Positions 11,450-20,870 are shown, counted from the stretch's first letter. The stretch: 64,000 nucleotides of DNA from Aulostomus chinensis (GCA_037954235.1 JBBMOA010000002.1:2808551-2872550); one strand, 5' to 3'. Numbers and translations are program-made. The notes: generated from the letters alone by a model not told the origin.

Positions 11450-14400
11450 ATCTCTGTTATCAGGTGAACAATCCAATCCAATAATTCCAATTCAATCCTG
11501 AAATGGTGAATGGTTATTCTATGTGCTTTATTTTTTAGAACGTCTAATGCTTTTGTTGCATTTGTTTCTTAAATAATATTTCTCTTTGTGACTTTTGCTA
11601 AAGGCAATCATGTCTTTTCACTTTTCATCATATTTTTCTTTTAACTCTGAGACACTCCCATCAAGGACCTGACCATTTATGGCGATTGGCTCTAAAGTTA
11701 AATGTGGCAGAAAACTAAGGAAGCGCTCAAAGAATCTGAGCAGCAACAACATTTCTACTGAGAGAACTAATCCTCTTTTATAGGAGACAGAATCCGGAAT
11801 AATGTCCTTCAAGATTCTCATTCACCGAGGTATTGTTATCTAAGGTAGGTTGAGTCCTGGGTAACTGAACTAGACTTGATCTACATGAAAACATTATGTT
11901 TCTGATCAGACCTGAGAGGTGCTTTCAATCGAAAATCAAGAAATAAAACTAAACATAATCTACATTAACACCATGTATAATAATATACACCATCGTGCAC
12001 CATAACAATAATAAATACCTCCTTAAAAGAAAACAAGGGATGAGCAAGATTAATCATCTATCACAGGGGTGTCAAACTGGTCCAGTAAACGGCCGTGCTT
12101 TTCCTCGGTTGGAATGAAAACCTGCAGCCACACGGCCCTTTACTGGACCAGTTTGACACTTGTGATCTATCAGCAACTTAATAGTGTAACCATGAGGGCA
12201 GGAGGTCTCATGTGAAGACAAGTGTGAGGGACAAACTGAAGTATCATGTCTGTGTACGCTGACACCTGGTTTAAAACTGTGTACCACTTAACACCAAGAC
12301 ACTGCAATTACCACTCAGCTAAGGGATGGACCTAATCAGTGTGCAGTAGATTAAAGGAGTTGATTCTGCTTGTTTCAGTAGTTACAAATTTTGACAGTCA
12401 CATGAAATATGATCAATCTGACGTTCCATCAATATAGTAGTTTGTGACTTCAAGCAATGCAATGAATGTTATGTTGCGGGAAAATGTAACTATTTTCAAC
12501 AGAGAGATACAGCTGAACACTCAACTATAGGCAACCAAAGAAATTGAAAGCAAACATGATGAGAGCAAGGCAAAGTTTGGTGGGGGACCGATTTAAGATA
12601 CAAAAAAAACAAAACTATGAAGCTCTTTACAAATATTAGAATACTGTAGAAGTACCACACAACAGCCACCACTGTAACATGTACTCCCGTCCCTTGTTTA
12701 TGAATCCTAGTCCTAAACAAGGATGTCCCATCATACCTCCATTGAGAATCTCAATGGAGTGGACTGTAGCTGAGGTTGTGAGGAGGACTTTTCTTCCATA
12801 GCCGATTATAACACGGTGATCCGTACTATGTCCCGGCATCCATGGCTGCAGTCCTAGCTCCTTGTCAGGACACACTGAAAAAATAAATGAAAAAAAACTA
12901 TCAACATTTAAATCCTAGAGATGCATAAATCTCATTCATTCATTTATAATACAAATAAGCAGATAATGTTGCTGCTGCTATCCATTTCAAATGATTTCTA
13001 ACAGCACTTGAATTGTGTATCACCTGAAACATGTCCATAATATGGCTACATATTAATAAGTATTGCAGTTTCACACCCCTTGTTAAAAAGATATGGTTAT
13101 GGTTTTCCTTCCTAACAGAATCTTTGCAGTTGTTGCTCAGATGTGATGACAACCACTGTCTGTCAATCTACAACTCTTTCAGACACAGGATTTGGGATGG
13201 CTTAGCCATATCATAAGTCTGCATAACCCTTGTTAATAAGCTCTTTCAAGCAATTGGTTATTTCAAAATGTTTAAAATTTAAATAAAATGTACAGTTTAA
13301 TAACCAGCCATTATGTTTTGGATACGTAGCTTATTGCCCAGTGTGTATACTTTGTGATGGCCTGTGGTTTGGCCTTGGTGTCTCGCAGTCTCTCTGTGTT
13401 TCCATAGATCCACCGGAGCGCCATCTGTCTGCACCAACTACTGCCTGCATCACCCCCCTACCCCCCCCCCCCCTCTTATTCCCTACTGTTACACCGGCCT
13501 GCGCCATGAACCAGTCTACCATCCAGGCCCCCATCAAGCTGGCTTGCTCTCCCTGCCTCCCCTCCCATGAACCAGTCCACCATTCAGGCCCCCATCAAGC
13601 TGGCTTGCTCTCCCTGCCTCCCCTTCCAGAAGCTTCCTTCTTCAACTGTTATTAACATTTCCATGTTTCCCACATTTTGTATTGTAAACTGTTTTCTTGT
13701 CTGTACCAACATCTACTGCACGTTTGTCCGTCCTGGGTGAGGGATCCCTCCTCTGTTGCTCACCCTGAGGTTTCTCAGATTTTTCCCTGTTAAAAGGGTT
13801 TTCTATGATGTTTTTCCTCAGTCGATGTGAGGGTCTAAGGGCAGAGGATGTTGTTATGATGCCATGTGAAGCCTTTGAGACAAACTGTTTGTGAAAACGG
13901 GCTATACAAATAAAATTGCCTTGCCTGATGCATTTGTGTCTGAAAATCCACATCCTCTCTCAGTAGGTCGAACAAAAAGGAGATGAGACAGATGTGTCAA
14001 AGACAGAAAGTTCCATATCATGGAACAAGACCAGCTGCTTGCAGCAACTAACAGTTTCCATAATATCGCTCATATTGGTAAACTCCCCAACACCTTGATA
14101 TTGGAGAGGCTGGCTAATGGAGAATGTGCTACAGTATGATAAGTTTTTCATGACCCCTTTCCAAAATAAGGTAAAGACTGCTGTCTTCAGACATGGTTGG
14201 GCATCACAAACTTGAATTTGTAGCACAGGCAGTAAACCACAGTATGTCTTGACGGTATATCGCAACTTTCCTTCACTGTATGAAAATGACCAACCAAACC
14301 AAATGAGCCAATAAATCTGCCAGGTTTTGTGTTGTAGGGTGTTGGTGGAGATGGTCACAAATGTAGACACATCAGAATGGTAGTTGTTGCTTGAATAATC

Positions 14401-15036
14401 CATCCATCCATCATCTTCCGCTTATTCCTATTCCTAAGGGTCGCGGGGGGCTGGAACCTATCCCAGCATCAACAGGCGAGAGGCAGCGTTCACCCTGGAC
14501 AGGTCGCCAGTCCATCGCAGGGCCAACACATAGAGACAAACAATCATTCACACTCACTATGGTCAGTTTAGAGTATCAATCAGCCTCGTCCCCAATTGCA
14601 TGTCTTTGGACTGTGGGAAGAAGCCGGAATACCAGAGAGAACCCACACAGACATGGGGAGAACATGGAGACTCACACAGAAAGACCCCGTGCCCAAGCAG
14701 GGAATCGAACCTGGAACCTTCTTGCTGTGAGGCGACAGTGCTGACCACTGCACCACCGTGCAGCCCTGCTTTAATAATGTTAATCATAAATAGAAAAATT
14801 TAAACTCACAGAACTAACTAAACTTGAGATTATACAGAATAGGGATGAGCCTGATAATTGTATGAAACAAGTATCTGGTATGGATGTTGCAATGTTCACA
14901 AGGCAAGTACAAAACAAGTAACAATGTGTCATTATCTGTGCTCTAGTGACCTCACTGGGAGTCTGTGTCCCACAATGTTCACTGATAGACAGCCAGCCTG
15001 CCAGTCACACACAAGAGTGTCTCCTTCTACAGTACG

Positions 15037-15067
<31 letters not shown>

Positions 15068-18000
15068 GAAGCTGAGAAGAATAGCTCATTACAGCCACCT
15101 ATGTCATCACACAGAAGAGAAACATGTTTCCTTGTTACTGACTTCAGACACAACTACACGAAGTACAGGTTGTGCTTCTCTCATTGCTGTTTGTTCACTA
15201 TTCAGGATTCATTCATCCACCAACCCGCTACTGTTAGGAAAGTAACAAAAGTGCAGGGTGCTGTGGATTAAAGGTCTTGATTCTTAGATGTGGCTGAATG
15301 AAGGCAATTTTTGCTTTTGTCACAGCTAAACTATCCATCTATCCCATCCATCCATCCATCCATCCATTTTCTTCCGCTTGTCCTGTTAAGGGTCACGGGG
15401 GGCTGGAGCCTATCCCAGCGGCTTTCAGGCGAGAGGCGGGGTACACCCTGGAGAGGAAAGCTAAACCATTCTTGCAATATTCTCAAGGGATGCTGTTTGA
15501 TGCACACTATCTCAGGACGATGAAAACATTCACTACAGACTGTGTCTAAGATGGAAATGTGTAATACTTCCTTACTTACTTGGTTGTATAGAGCTTTCCA
15601 TCTGTCCAGCTAGGTTAGCTAATCGTAAGACCACACCAGAAGCCAGAAAAGTCTGAATGGTGGGCTTGGGACTGCATACCACAGAATAGAAAGTAAGGGA
15701 AATTAAAGCTGCAAGCAGCGTTGTTGGGGCCTGAGCCCCCGCGTGTCCTAAAGCCGCATCATTGACGCCGGCCTGAATCCAGCGGTGTCTTGGTCAAATC
15801 CCTGGGACTTGTAGTTTAGGAGATAGAAGCCTGAGTCTGATCAGAGAGTGAGAGCAGAGCTGAGAGCTGGCCCTTTAAGAACCCCTCCCCCACTGCTCTG
15901 TCTTTGATCTGTGCTGGAGCGGAGAGCAGAGGAGGAGCAACAGAATTGGAGTGTGGAAAAGCTGAAGAAGTAGGCATACGTTGGTCAAGAGTGACACATA
16001 ATACCACATTTTTGTAGGGGTTTTTGTCAGGAATGCAGTGGTGTGTTTGTAAAGCTGTGGGATGTATGGTGTAGACGTGAGAAGCATTTGTTTGACAGTA
16101 TGTATCCTGAGAGGACACGGTCTCCCCATAGACTTCCATTGTAAGGTGAAACGTGTCTCCCCCACTTTGAGGGCTTATAAAATCCAAACTGAGCAAGTCA
16201 TATAAAAACCTGTAAAGATTTGAAGAGCAGAGTTGCGTGATTGATGTGTGAAAGTTTGGAAGACAAATAACCATCCTCATCATCATTATCAAGGTGGCAT
16301 GGTGGTACAGTGGTTAGCACTGTTGCCTCACAGCAAGAAGGTTTCAAGTTCAAATCCCGGCATGGGATAGTTCTGTGTAGAGTTTGCATGTTCTGATTGT
16401 GTCTGCGTGGGTTCTCTCCAGGTACTCTGGCTTCCTCCCGCAGTCCAAGGGCATGCACATGGGGACTAGGCTAATTGCTAAAGCAAGATGCTGCCAAATG
16501 TACAACATTAACAGACTTCTGTCAAAGTGGAAGGGCTGGTGGTGATAAGTAGTTCACATTTTGGTACAGTAGTTGGCAATACAGTGTGAATGTAACCTAG
16601 GCAAGGTCTTGTTTGGATTCAGTACAATGGTAGTATCTTTGTACTTATGGTTAAGGCAGGTGTTATTAACATAACCAATTGACAGTGATTTGTGCCTGAA
16701 ATTACCTAAAATGCACTCGCCGGCGGCCTTGCCTTAGAGGGCCTCTGCAGCTCTCCTTCCCAGGCTGAATTAGGGGTCCAGTATGTCCCTACATCTTAAT
16801 GACCTTCATGTCACATATTAGTCACAGTACAATCCTCACATGTCATACTGCATTACATTAAAAGAAAATAATATATAAATAAGAACAATTTTATTATGAA
16901 TGTGGCTTTATTCAAATACTTTATAACCTCACCTGGCAATTTAGTAGGCCGTCATCTATGCCATTGCATACATCCTACCTTCAAGAGGATTAGAGTGTTC
17001 CGTTTTTTATCAAAGCTGTTTGAGGTGTGTTGACTTATTATTTATTGAGCAGTGTTCCTATTAGATTGGCCCTCTTGATATTTATGAGGTGTGACAATGG
17101 CTTGTGGGCTCCTTCAAATTAAAGTTGTCCGTATGAGACCAAGCTTTGTGAGGAGCAATGATGCAATGATTCTTGGATTTATTTTTGAATTAATATGTAC
17201 ATTGATTTACCTGAATACTTTTTCCTCCAGTTAATTTCTTTATTATTTCATTTATTTACTGTTTTTATGAATCAGAAGACTCTAAATTGACTGTAGGTAT
17301 GAATGTGAGTGTGAATGGTTGTCTGTCTCTATGTGTTGGTCCTGCGATGGACTGGCGACCTGTCCAGGGTGAACCCCGCCTCTTGCCCGTAGCTGCTGGG
17401 ATAGGCTCCAGCCCCCCCGCGACATTTGACAGGATAAGCAGAAGAAAATGGATGGATGGATGGATCAGAAATAGGCAGCTCATTAATGGAGGGGTAGGCA
17501 CCACCTGTTTTGTCTCTTTTTCCTTTTTTATATATTCTTTTCTTTAATTTAACAAAAGAAACACCATATAAGAACAATAGTGCATAAATCTCTCTAAATC
17601 ATTTTTTCAATCATACTCTGATCATGAACCCTTCCTCCTCACTCCCACTTGCCCTCCCTGGTAAACTATGTCACCAAATGGAACAGCGACCGTTATATAG
17701 CATTTTGCTCTAGTTCACAACCTACATTGACAATAAATGACTGCAAATATAGCCTCTATAGCTCACTAGGAAATGGGGTTCTTACCTGTCCAAAAGAAAG
17801 GCTGCTTCTTCCGCATCCATAGCTAAACCTTTTGATTCTTTTAGACTCCTCAAGCAAGCAAATGAATCCCAAATAATCATGTACGTTGCACCAAGCCTTT
17901 TATCAGACTCCCTCTTATCTATTGCTTGTTGTACAAAAGACTTTTTTTCTTTTTAAGTGTTTTCTTCTGGATCCATGCTTGTCCTCTTTGATGCTGTCCA

Positions 18001-18905
18001 CCCAACACTGCGTTAAAACCTGCTTTATGCTTCCTGGTCTCAGCTTTTTGACGGACATCTAAGCTGCCCAATCAGGTACAGTCTGGTTTCAGTTGTTGAT
18101 GGAAAGCTAAACTAGCTAAGCTACAAACCAATCTAACTGATAGTGTTTTTTGATTGGGTGAAGGTAAATTTGGCCCTGAATCCCTTTTGTATTAGGGATT
18201 TTGATGCTTCCTTTTTCAAACATCATAGATCATTGATTGCCATCGAGAAATCATGACAAATTCAGCCATTAGAATAAGAACAGTATCACAGTGCATGCAG
18301 ATATCTGTTGAGCCTACCCCTCGTTTAAGTGCAAGACTGCATACAAAAAGTGCATTCTCCTCACTAAACGGGGAGGTTACAGCATACATAAACTGAATAT
18401 AGTGTGATAAGGGCTTAAATGTGAAGGACATTCATGTGGGCCTTTATAAACATATGATGTTGGCTTTAACACATAAATATTTTTTCTTCACAATTAAAAA
18501 AGCCAGAAACACAAACAGCACACTGACCATGATCATTACAAGAAAGATGGCAAAACTGATTTTATCATTTTGAATACACAAGAAAAAATGCACTCTTATA
18601 CTGGTAAATTCATCCTTTTATGTATAAAAGCGACATTTGAAATCTGGTCCTACCTTTCATGTAAACAGTAGTTTTTTTCTTGAACGTCCCTTCGTTATAT
18701 GGATTTTATTCTTATTTTCCTCTCCTCTTTTTTATTTACTGCACAATGAATATCGTGAATCATTTTGATACACCTGTATGGAGTGGTTGAGTCTAATTTT
18801 GTGATGGAATGAAAAATCACAAATCAATATAATCTTTGTCCATACCTTACCTGATTCAGTGAATGGGAACAGCAGAGCTACCACAAATAGTGACAATGTC
18901 TTCAT
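2109..18905 (-). CDS. cemip: cemip (KIAA1199), 5' four coding exons; gene continues past the left edge
   Basis: CEMIP is a secreted/ER-linked protein that binds hyaluronan and promotes its depolymerisation. Four exons on the minus strand join in phase: 55, 138, 139 and 237 nt, giving 189 codons plus two bases. The order is a hydrophobic signal peptide, then a CPDKELGLQPWMPGH segment, SATVHSI, KLVIADTNRPILLR, GELHIGSPDCPYKGN, and finally GTGGILQIHGQKKLSWTFLN, which is the Gly-rich G8 domain. The motif HGQKKLSWTFLNKT is typical of CEMIP; the membrane-anchored paralogue CEMIP2 differs there and has an N-terminal transmembrane anchor rather than a cleaved signal. All splice sites are GT-AG. The full protein is usually about 1,360 residues, so most of the gene lies outside the window. 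No frameshift or stop was seen. The introns hold hAT MITEs, SINEs and LINE fragments. A teleost cemip paralogue cannot be excluded. Confidence 0.93.
2346..3720. other. cemip intron 3, proximal part, no gene seen
   Basis: AT-rich sequence between cemip exon 4 and a SINE-1 fragment. No ORF with recognisable content and no structured repeat were seen. Short ORFs (for example 3231-3473) look random. Confidence 0.7.
3721..3822 (-). repeat. SINE-1 head fragment
   Basis: Only the promoter end remains: AACCTTCTTACTGTGAGGC and CTAACCACTGCACCACCGTG on the plus strand, matching full copies. Confidence 0.85.
3823..4919. other. Intron 3 sequence, no gene recognised
   Basis: At 3880-4045 there is a compact, GC-richer patch whose minus-strand ORF (3889-4092) has the look of a common fish interspersed repeat, but I cannot name it. 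The rest shows nothing I can support. Confidence 0.5.
4920..6110 (+). pseudogene. Rex/CR1-type LINE fragment with endonuclease start and RT 3' part
   Basis: The plus strand encodes an N-terminal endonuclease beginning (MPQLSYTQDQLLVLR, then SIIMGNIRSLPNKME, 4978-5200). After a 201-bp MITE it resumes as reverse transcriptase: GSPQGYVLESLPVHS-like start, IKFADDTTVVGLIS (catalytic FADD at about 5575-5586), then LYMQGDCVDRV and VKKAQQHLHFLGVLRRNN. Most of the endonuclease and the RT fingers are missing, and several stops and frameshifts separate the pieces. It is a dead 5'-deleted or internally deleted copy. It lies antisense inside cemip intron 3. Confidence 0.85.
5205..5405. mobile_element. hAT-type MITE, palindromic, inside the LINE
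   Basis: The inner arms are near-perfect: GCAGGTTTTCCTTCCAACCA (from about 5242) against TGGTTGGAAGGAAAACCTGC. The right end is GCCCACCCCTG; the left end is degraded (CAGGCTGAGTATTTATGCC). No clear target duplication remains, so it is old. Confidence 0.75.
6134..6216. repeat. (TA)n(GA)n microsatellite
   Basis: About 18 bp of TA repeat running into about 64 bp of GA with one AAAG interruption, directly at the end of the LINE fragment. Confidence 0.97.
6341..6394. repeat. (TA)n(TG)n microsatellite
   Basis: A short TATATA start, then an uninterrupted TG run of about 45 bp. Confidence 0.97.
6395..8361. other. Intron 3 sequence, no gene recognised
   Basis: No domain was recognised. ORFs at 7311-7676 on both strands and 7846-8344 on the plus strand have no family features I know. 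The block at 7320-7680 is GC-richer than its surroundings and may be a decayed repeat. Confidence 0.55.
8362..8405. repeat. (CT)n microsatellite
   Basis: An uninterrupted CT run of about 44 bp. Confidence 0.97.
8514..9394. mobile_element. Non-autonomous hAT element with exact 8-bp TSD
   Basis: An 881-bp unit that begins CAGTGGCGGCTGCT and ends AGCAATCGCCACTG, so CAGTGGCG is inverted at both ends. GGGTTAGC is duplicated at 8506-8513 and 9395-9402. Eight-base duplications and CAG-type termini indicate hAT. No transposase domain remains. A SINE-1 copy (8584-8759) is nested inside. It lies in cemip intron 3. Confidence 0.88.
8584..8759 (-). repeat. SINE-1 fragment nested in the hAT element
   Basis: The tail half only: ATCCATCCATCC, TCCGCTTATTCCTGTTAAGG and CAGTCCATCGCAGGGCCAAC. 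It is 5'-truncated, as expected for a reverse-transcribed insertion. Confidence 0.88.
9403..10941. other. Intron 3 sequence, no gene recognised
   Basis: Only short random-looking ORFs. A patch at 10105-10165 ending CAATAAACATTCTGAACTCTG resembles a LINE 3' tail but is too short to call. Confidence 0.5.
10942..11024. repeat. Inverted repeat (28-nt arms) next to cemip exon 3 donor
   Basis: The left arm 10942-10969 (GACAAAAATTACAGCACTTG then TAATTTAA) pairs with 10997-11024 with two mismatches and a 27-nt loop. It lies 46 bp past the exon 3 donor in intron 3. It may be a small MITE or an RNA hairpin. Confidence 0.8.
11071..11209 (-). CDS. cemip: cemip exon 3, G8 domain
   Basis: The acceptor is TATGTAG ending at 11210; the donor is AAG|GTACAT beginning at 11070. 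The split Gly codon (G|GG) with exon 2 reconstructs NGGKLVI. The exon encodes PILLRAKHILIGNKGELHIG and then CPYKGNLTISLFG, the second part of the G8 domain. The (CA)n tract at 11225-11279 lies only about 15 bp upstream of the acceptor in transcript orientation, where a pyrimidine tract would be expected: on the minus strand it reads (TG)n. Confidence 0.94.
11225..11279. repeat. (CA)n microsatellite by exon 3 acceptor
   Basis: About 55 bp of pure CA, in cemip intron 2, 15 bp from exon 3. Confidence 0.97.
11403..11449. repeat. (CA)n microsatellite
   Basis: CA run with one CG interruption, in cemip intron 2. Confidence 0.96.
12064..12164. mobile_element. hAT-type mini-MITE, 101 bp, exact TSD
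   Basis: The left end CAGGGGTGTCAAACTGGTCC pairs with the right end GGACCAGTTTGACACTTGTG. ATCTATCA is duplicated at 12056-12063 and 12165-12172. It is related in sequence to the 958-1160 MITE (the shared GGAATGAAAACCTGCAGCC-type core), so both descend from one family. It sits in cemip intron 2. Confidence 0.92.
12737..12874 (-). CDS. cemip: cemip exon 2, start of G8 domain
   Basis: The acceptor TTTTTTCAG ends at 12875 and the donor G|GTATGA begins at 12736. The exon starts with TG, which completes a Val codon with the G from exon 1, and then reads CPDKELGLQPWMPGHSTDHR, followed by VLLTTSATVHSIEILNG. The CPD...LQPW.PGH block and SATV.SI strand match the start of the CEMIP G8 domain. Intron 1 (12875-18850, 5,976 bp) separates it from exon 1 and holds LINE, SINE and family-A repeat sequence. 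Confidence 0.93.
12875..13469. other. cemip intron 1, no gene seen
   Basis: AT-rich intron sequence up to a poly-C stretch at about 13463. Nothing recognised before the LINE 3'-end repeat. Confidence 0.6.
13470..13926 (+). repeat. LINE 3'-end-like repeat with TTGCC tail, copy 1
   Basis: The sequence runs through two tandem 61-bp units (13504-13564, 13565-13625; key piece CATCAAGCTGGCTTGCTCTC), then TTTTCTTGTCTGTACCAACA and TGAGGGATCCCTCCTCTGTT, to GGCTATACAAATAAAATTGC followed by CTTGCC. A closely matching copy is at 20961-21434, and fragments lie inside the LINE at 51911-54512. The AATAAA-like signal followed by a pentamer repeat is typical of CR1/L2-type LINE 3' ends or SINEs that borrow them. 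Confidence 0.82.
13927..14398. other. cemip intron 1, no gene recognised
   Basis: The minus-strand ORF 13960-14403 (147 codons) has no recognisable domain. It is longer than average for this region but lacks any supporting evidence. Confidence 0.5.
14399..14765 (-). repeat. SINE-1 copy, near full length
   Basis: Both the CCATCCATCCATC tail end and the TGCACCACCGTGCAGCCC head end are present. The B-box region reads as TCGAACCTGGAACC on the plus strand. Confidence 0.9.
15040..15067. repeat. (CA)n microsatellite
   Basis: Short CA run in cemip intron 1. Confidence 0.95.
15340..15458 (-). repeat. SINE-1 tail fragment
   Basis: CATCCATCCATCCATC then TTCCGCTTGTCCTGTTAAGG and a GAGAGGCGGGGTACACCCTG block; 5'-truncated. 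Confidence 0.87.
15698..16262 (-). repeat. Dispersed repeat family A, copy 2
   Basis: Reverse complement of the 600-1423 part of copy 1, without the MITE insertion. The end near ATTAAAGCTGCAAGCAGCG is well preserved and suggests a defined element end. Confidence 0.85.
16292..16479 (+). repeat. SINE-1 head fragment
   Basis: Starts GGTGGCATGGTGGTACAGTG and retains the A box, CACAGCAAGAAGG and a B-box-like AGTTCAAATCCCG. Confidence 0.87.
16480..17279. other. cemip intron 1, no gene recognised
   Basis: Nothing with recognisable coding or repeat structure. A short GC-rich patch at 16715-16790 is unassigned. Confidence 0.55.
17280..17466 (+). repeat. SINE-1 tail fragment
   Basis: TCTAAATTGACTGTAGGTAT through GATGGACTGGCGACCTGTCC to AAATGGATGGATGGATGGAT. 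This 3' half could complement the 16292-16479 head, but 800 bp of unrelated sequence lies between them. Confidence 0.88.
17467..18850. other. cemip intron 1, 5' end, no gene recognised
   Basis: AT-rich sequence with no repeat I recognise. As the intron-1 start of a regulated gene it is a reasonable place for enhancer elements, but none can be identified by eye. Confidence 0.5.
18851..18905 (-). CDS. cemip: cemip exon 1, signal peptide
   Basis: The ATG is at 18905-18903 and the exon encodes MKTLSLFVVALLFPFTES plus the first base of a Val codon. It is a short basic start, a hydrophobic core and a small-residue cleavage region: a classic signal peptide. The donor is G|GTAAGG at 18850. The reading frame stays open upstream to about 18980 but has no in-frame ATG, so this ATG is chosen. 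The 5' UTR probably extends upstream; a TTCCAG acceptor-like site near 19010 could end a non-coding first intron. A P-like THAP element begins at 19314. Confidence 0.88.
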
Positions 18906-19305
18906 CTTTTCCAGCAAGCAACTTGCCACTATCGGCCTTCCAAGTTTCTTCAGAGAGAGTTTCAGAGTGTGAGGTGCCAAGTTTCAGAGTTGTGGTCAAC
19001 CAATTGCACCTGGAACAACACATTGAAAAGCAGAAGAGTCAGCACGTAGGAGTGATTCTGAAAAATGTCATGGTCTCACCAAGGATGGAGTTGGGATCTA
19101 CAATGCAGGGTCTTTTCCACCGTGTCTTCAGTTTGTGGGGTTTGACAAAGATACACATGCAGTCTGGGACAAGCAGTGGCATGTCAGTGGTTCTGTTTAT
19201 TTCCTTCCTGATTGCCAATGGCAGCAATACAATGTGGACATGTCTCCTTGCCCTCTGTTTGGATCAAAATCTTATGTAAACAAAGTCACATGTGATAGGC
19301 TACCT

Positions 19306-19313
19306 GCACATCT
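19306..19313. repeat. Target-site duplication, left
   Basis: GCACATCT directly before the left terminal repeat; identical to 20871-20878. Confidence 0.9.
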
Positions 19314-19429
19314 CATAGACATAATAAAGAGAAGACGTCGCTCGGAGTGCTGCGCAGCGAGAAATACGGCTGCCATCTTGGTCCGGTCAAGCTCCCATAC
19401 ACTCCAGTCATTCGTATGGTGATTAAGCG

Positions 19430-20033
19430 ATGCCGGAGCACTGTGCGACGTATTCCTGTGCCAATATGTGGACAGTAGCCAGCAGGGCTCAAGGGTTAAC
19501 TTTCACAAGTAGGATGAAACGTTTTTTCAACATTACACCTGACTGTAGAGTCATTTGCAAACAGCTGGCTTATTCACAGTTAAAGCAACTTTGGTGTATT
19601 ATCAACGCATTTGCATTAGATTGAAAAACTTTTGGTTTGGAGAGGTTCTAAGAAACTTTAAGAAATAAAATAGAAGGAGGAGGAAAGTGAGCTCTTTTTT
19701 GAGATTTTTTTGTGGTGATCTCCTGTTTCATTTTGAAGATTTCCTAAAGACAGAAATGTGAGGAAGACGTGGGAGATCACTTTAAGGAGGGAGAAATTCA
19801 CAGCAAGTGACTCATCTGTGCTATGTAGTGAACACTTCAAAGAGCAAGATTTGGACAGGACAGGACAGGTTGTCCTCCTTAGAGATGGCATTATTCCTTC
19901 CAGATCACCTCCAAAGAGTAGGTGCATCACAATAAGGCTGTTAGCATTGTTGAAGGGAAATATTCCATTACCTGATTACAGGGCATCAATTACTTATCAT
20001 TGTGATTCTCTCTCTCCCTCTCTCTCTCTCCAT

Positions 20034-20102
<69 letters not shown>

Positions 20103-20283
20103 CATCTATCTATCTATCCATCCATGTCTTTCTGTCTTGTCTTCATTTTAGCCAGAAAAAAGCAGGAACACATCTGCCTCCAGAAGATCTGAGGAGAGCC
20201 TGTCTGAGACTCCTCAGGATGACCCGGCGGCCACAAAAATAATACTTTTGGTTATACAGTACTTGTTTGGTCACAGTTTATAG
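19430..20283 (+). pseudogene. THAP-domain zinc-finger gene, frameshifted
   Basis: THAP domains are C2CH zinc fingers that bind specific DNA, found in P transposases and THAP proteins. Exon 1 (19430-19508) encodes MPEHCATYSCANMWTVASRA then QGLTFT, giving the first two Cys ligands. Exon 2 (19739-19917) encodes FPKDRNVRKTWEITLRREKF, SVLCSEHFKEQDLDRTGQ and the C-x2-H ligands. A probable exon 3 (20152-20283, after TTCATTTTAG) reads PEKSRNTSASRRSEESLSET and ends with TAG. In the normal family the junction reads TFHKFPKD; here TTTCACAA stands where TTTCCACAA would keep frame, so joining exons 1 and 2 gives an early stop. The exon 2-3 phase is also uneven. The second intron holds the ATCT tract. It could be a sequencing error rather than decay. 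Confidence 0.82.
20034..20125. repeat. (ATCT)n microsatellite
   Basis: About 22 tetramer units with a few CCAT variants, preceded by a CT run at 20008-20030. It lies in the THAP gene's second intron. Confidence 0.96.
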
Positions 20284-20870
20284 TACTATGACAACAAATT
20301 GAATATCATCTCATATGTTCTTGTGTTTAACTTGAAATTGTGCAATTTTTTGATATGTAGGCTTTATATTTGTGTGTATTACTTCATTTTTCCAATTATT
20401 AAAAAAGACTGTCTGCTTCTATATGACATTATTTGTGTGTGTATACAAATAGACATATAAAATTAAACAAAGTAAAATATAATCAAATAAATACAAATTA
20501 AATTAGCCAGTTAAAATCGCCAGTTATGAATAATTATTCAGACATAGCAGGAACCAGCTCTAAACCTAGTTATCCTTGATTAATTATGATACTATGGCAT
20601 CTACAGCCACTGCCGGCATCTTCTAAAATATTATTTTAATTCATTATGAGTATTTGAAAACGCCAAAAAATTATGGCCTCTATCATGCCTCTTTGAATGA
20701 CTTTTGTAGAGGAAAAAATTTGCGTAGTATTGAGTGAACTATGATTCATTTAATGCGCTGAAACTTGCGCCGGTTAGGCGGCCGGCCGGACCAAGATGGC
20801 AGCCGCATTTCTCGACAGCGCCCATTCGTGGTAGCGGCCGATGCGGGGTCTACTCTTTATTATGTCTATG

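Larger units (their letters stand above)
19314..20870 (+). mobile_element. P-element-like transposon carrying a THAP gene
   Basis: A 1557-bp unit. Both ends carry the same 18 bp in inverted orientation (CATAGACATAATAAAGAG). A second inverted block (28 of 29 bases; core GGCTGCCATCTTGGTCCGG) is at 19358-19386 and 20786-20814. GCACATCT is duplicated exactly at 19306-19313 and 20871-20878. Eight-base duplications and a THAP DNA-binding domain are both features of P transposons. Between the ends lies a split THAP gene followed by about 500 bp of AT-rich sequence. No P-type catalytic domain was seen, so the unit is non-autonomous. hAT elements also duplicate 8 bp, so the superfamily call rests on the THAP domain and the CATA start. 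Confidence 0.85.

Noticed and set aside
11127..11501. Long ORFs across CA repeats giving poly Thr-His or Cys-Val proteins
   Set aside because: Low-complexity microsatellite translation. The same is true at 14858-15271, 35475-35726 and 57094-57432.
13504..13626. CRISPR-like or satellite array
   Set aside because: Only two 61-bp direct units without spacers, shared with another copy of the same repeat at 21001-21122. This is a eukaryotic LINE/SINE 3' part.
13960..14403. 147-codon minus-strand ORF in cemip intron 1
   Set aside because: No domain, Cys/Ser/Tyr-rich random look, and its start runs into a SINE-1 tail.
18732..18980. Longer cemip N-terminus beginning upstream of Met at 18905
   Set aside because: The frame is open to about 18980 but lacks an ATG; the signal peptide begins naturally at 18905.
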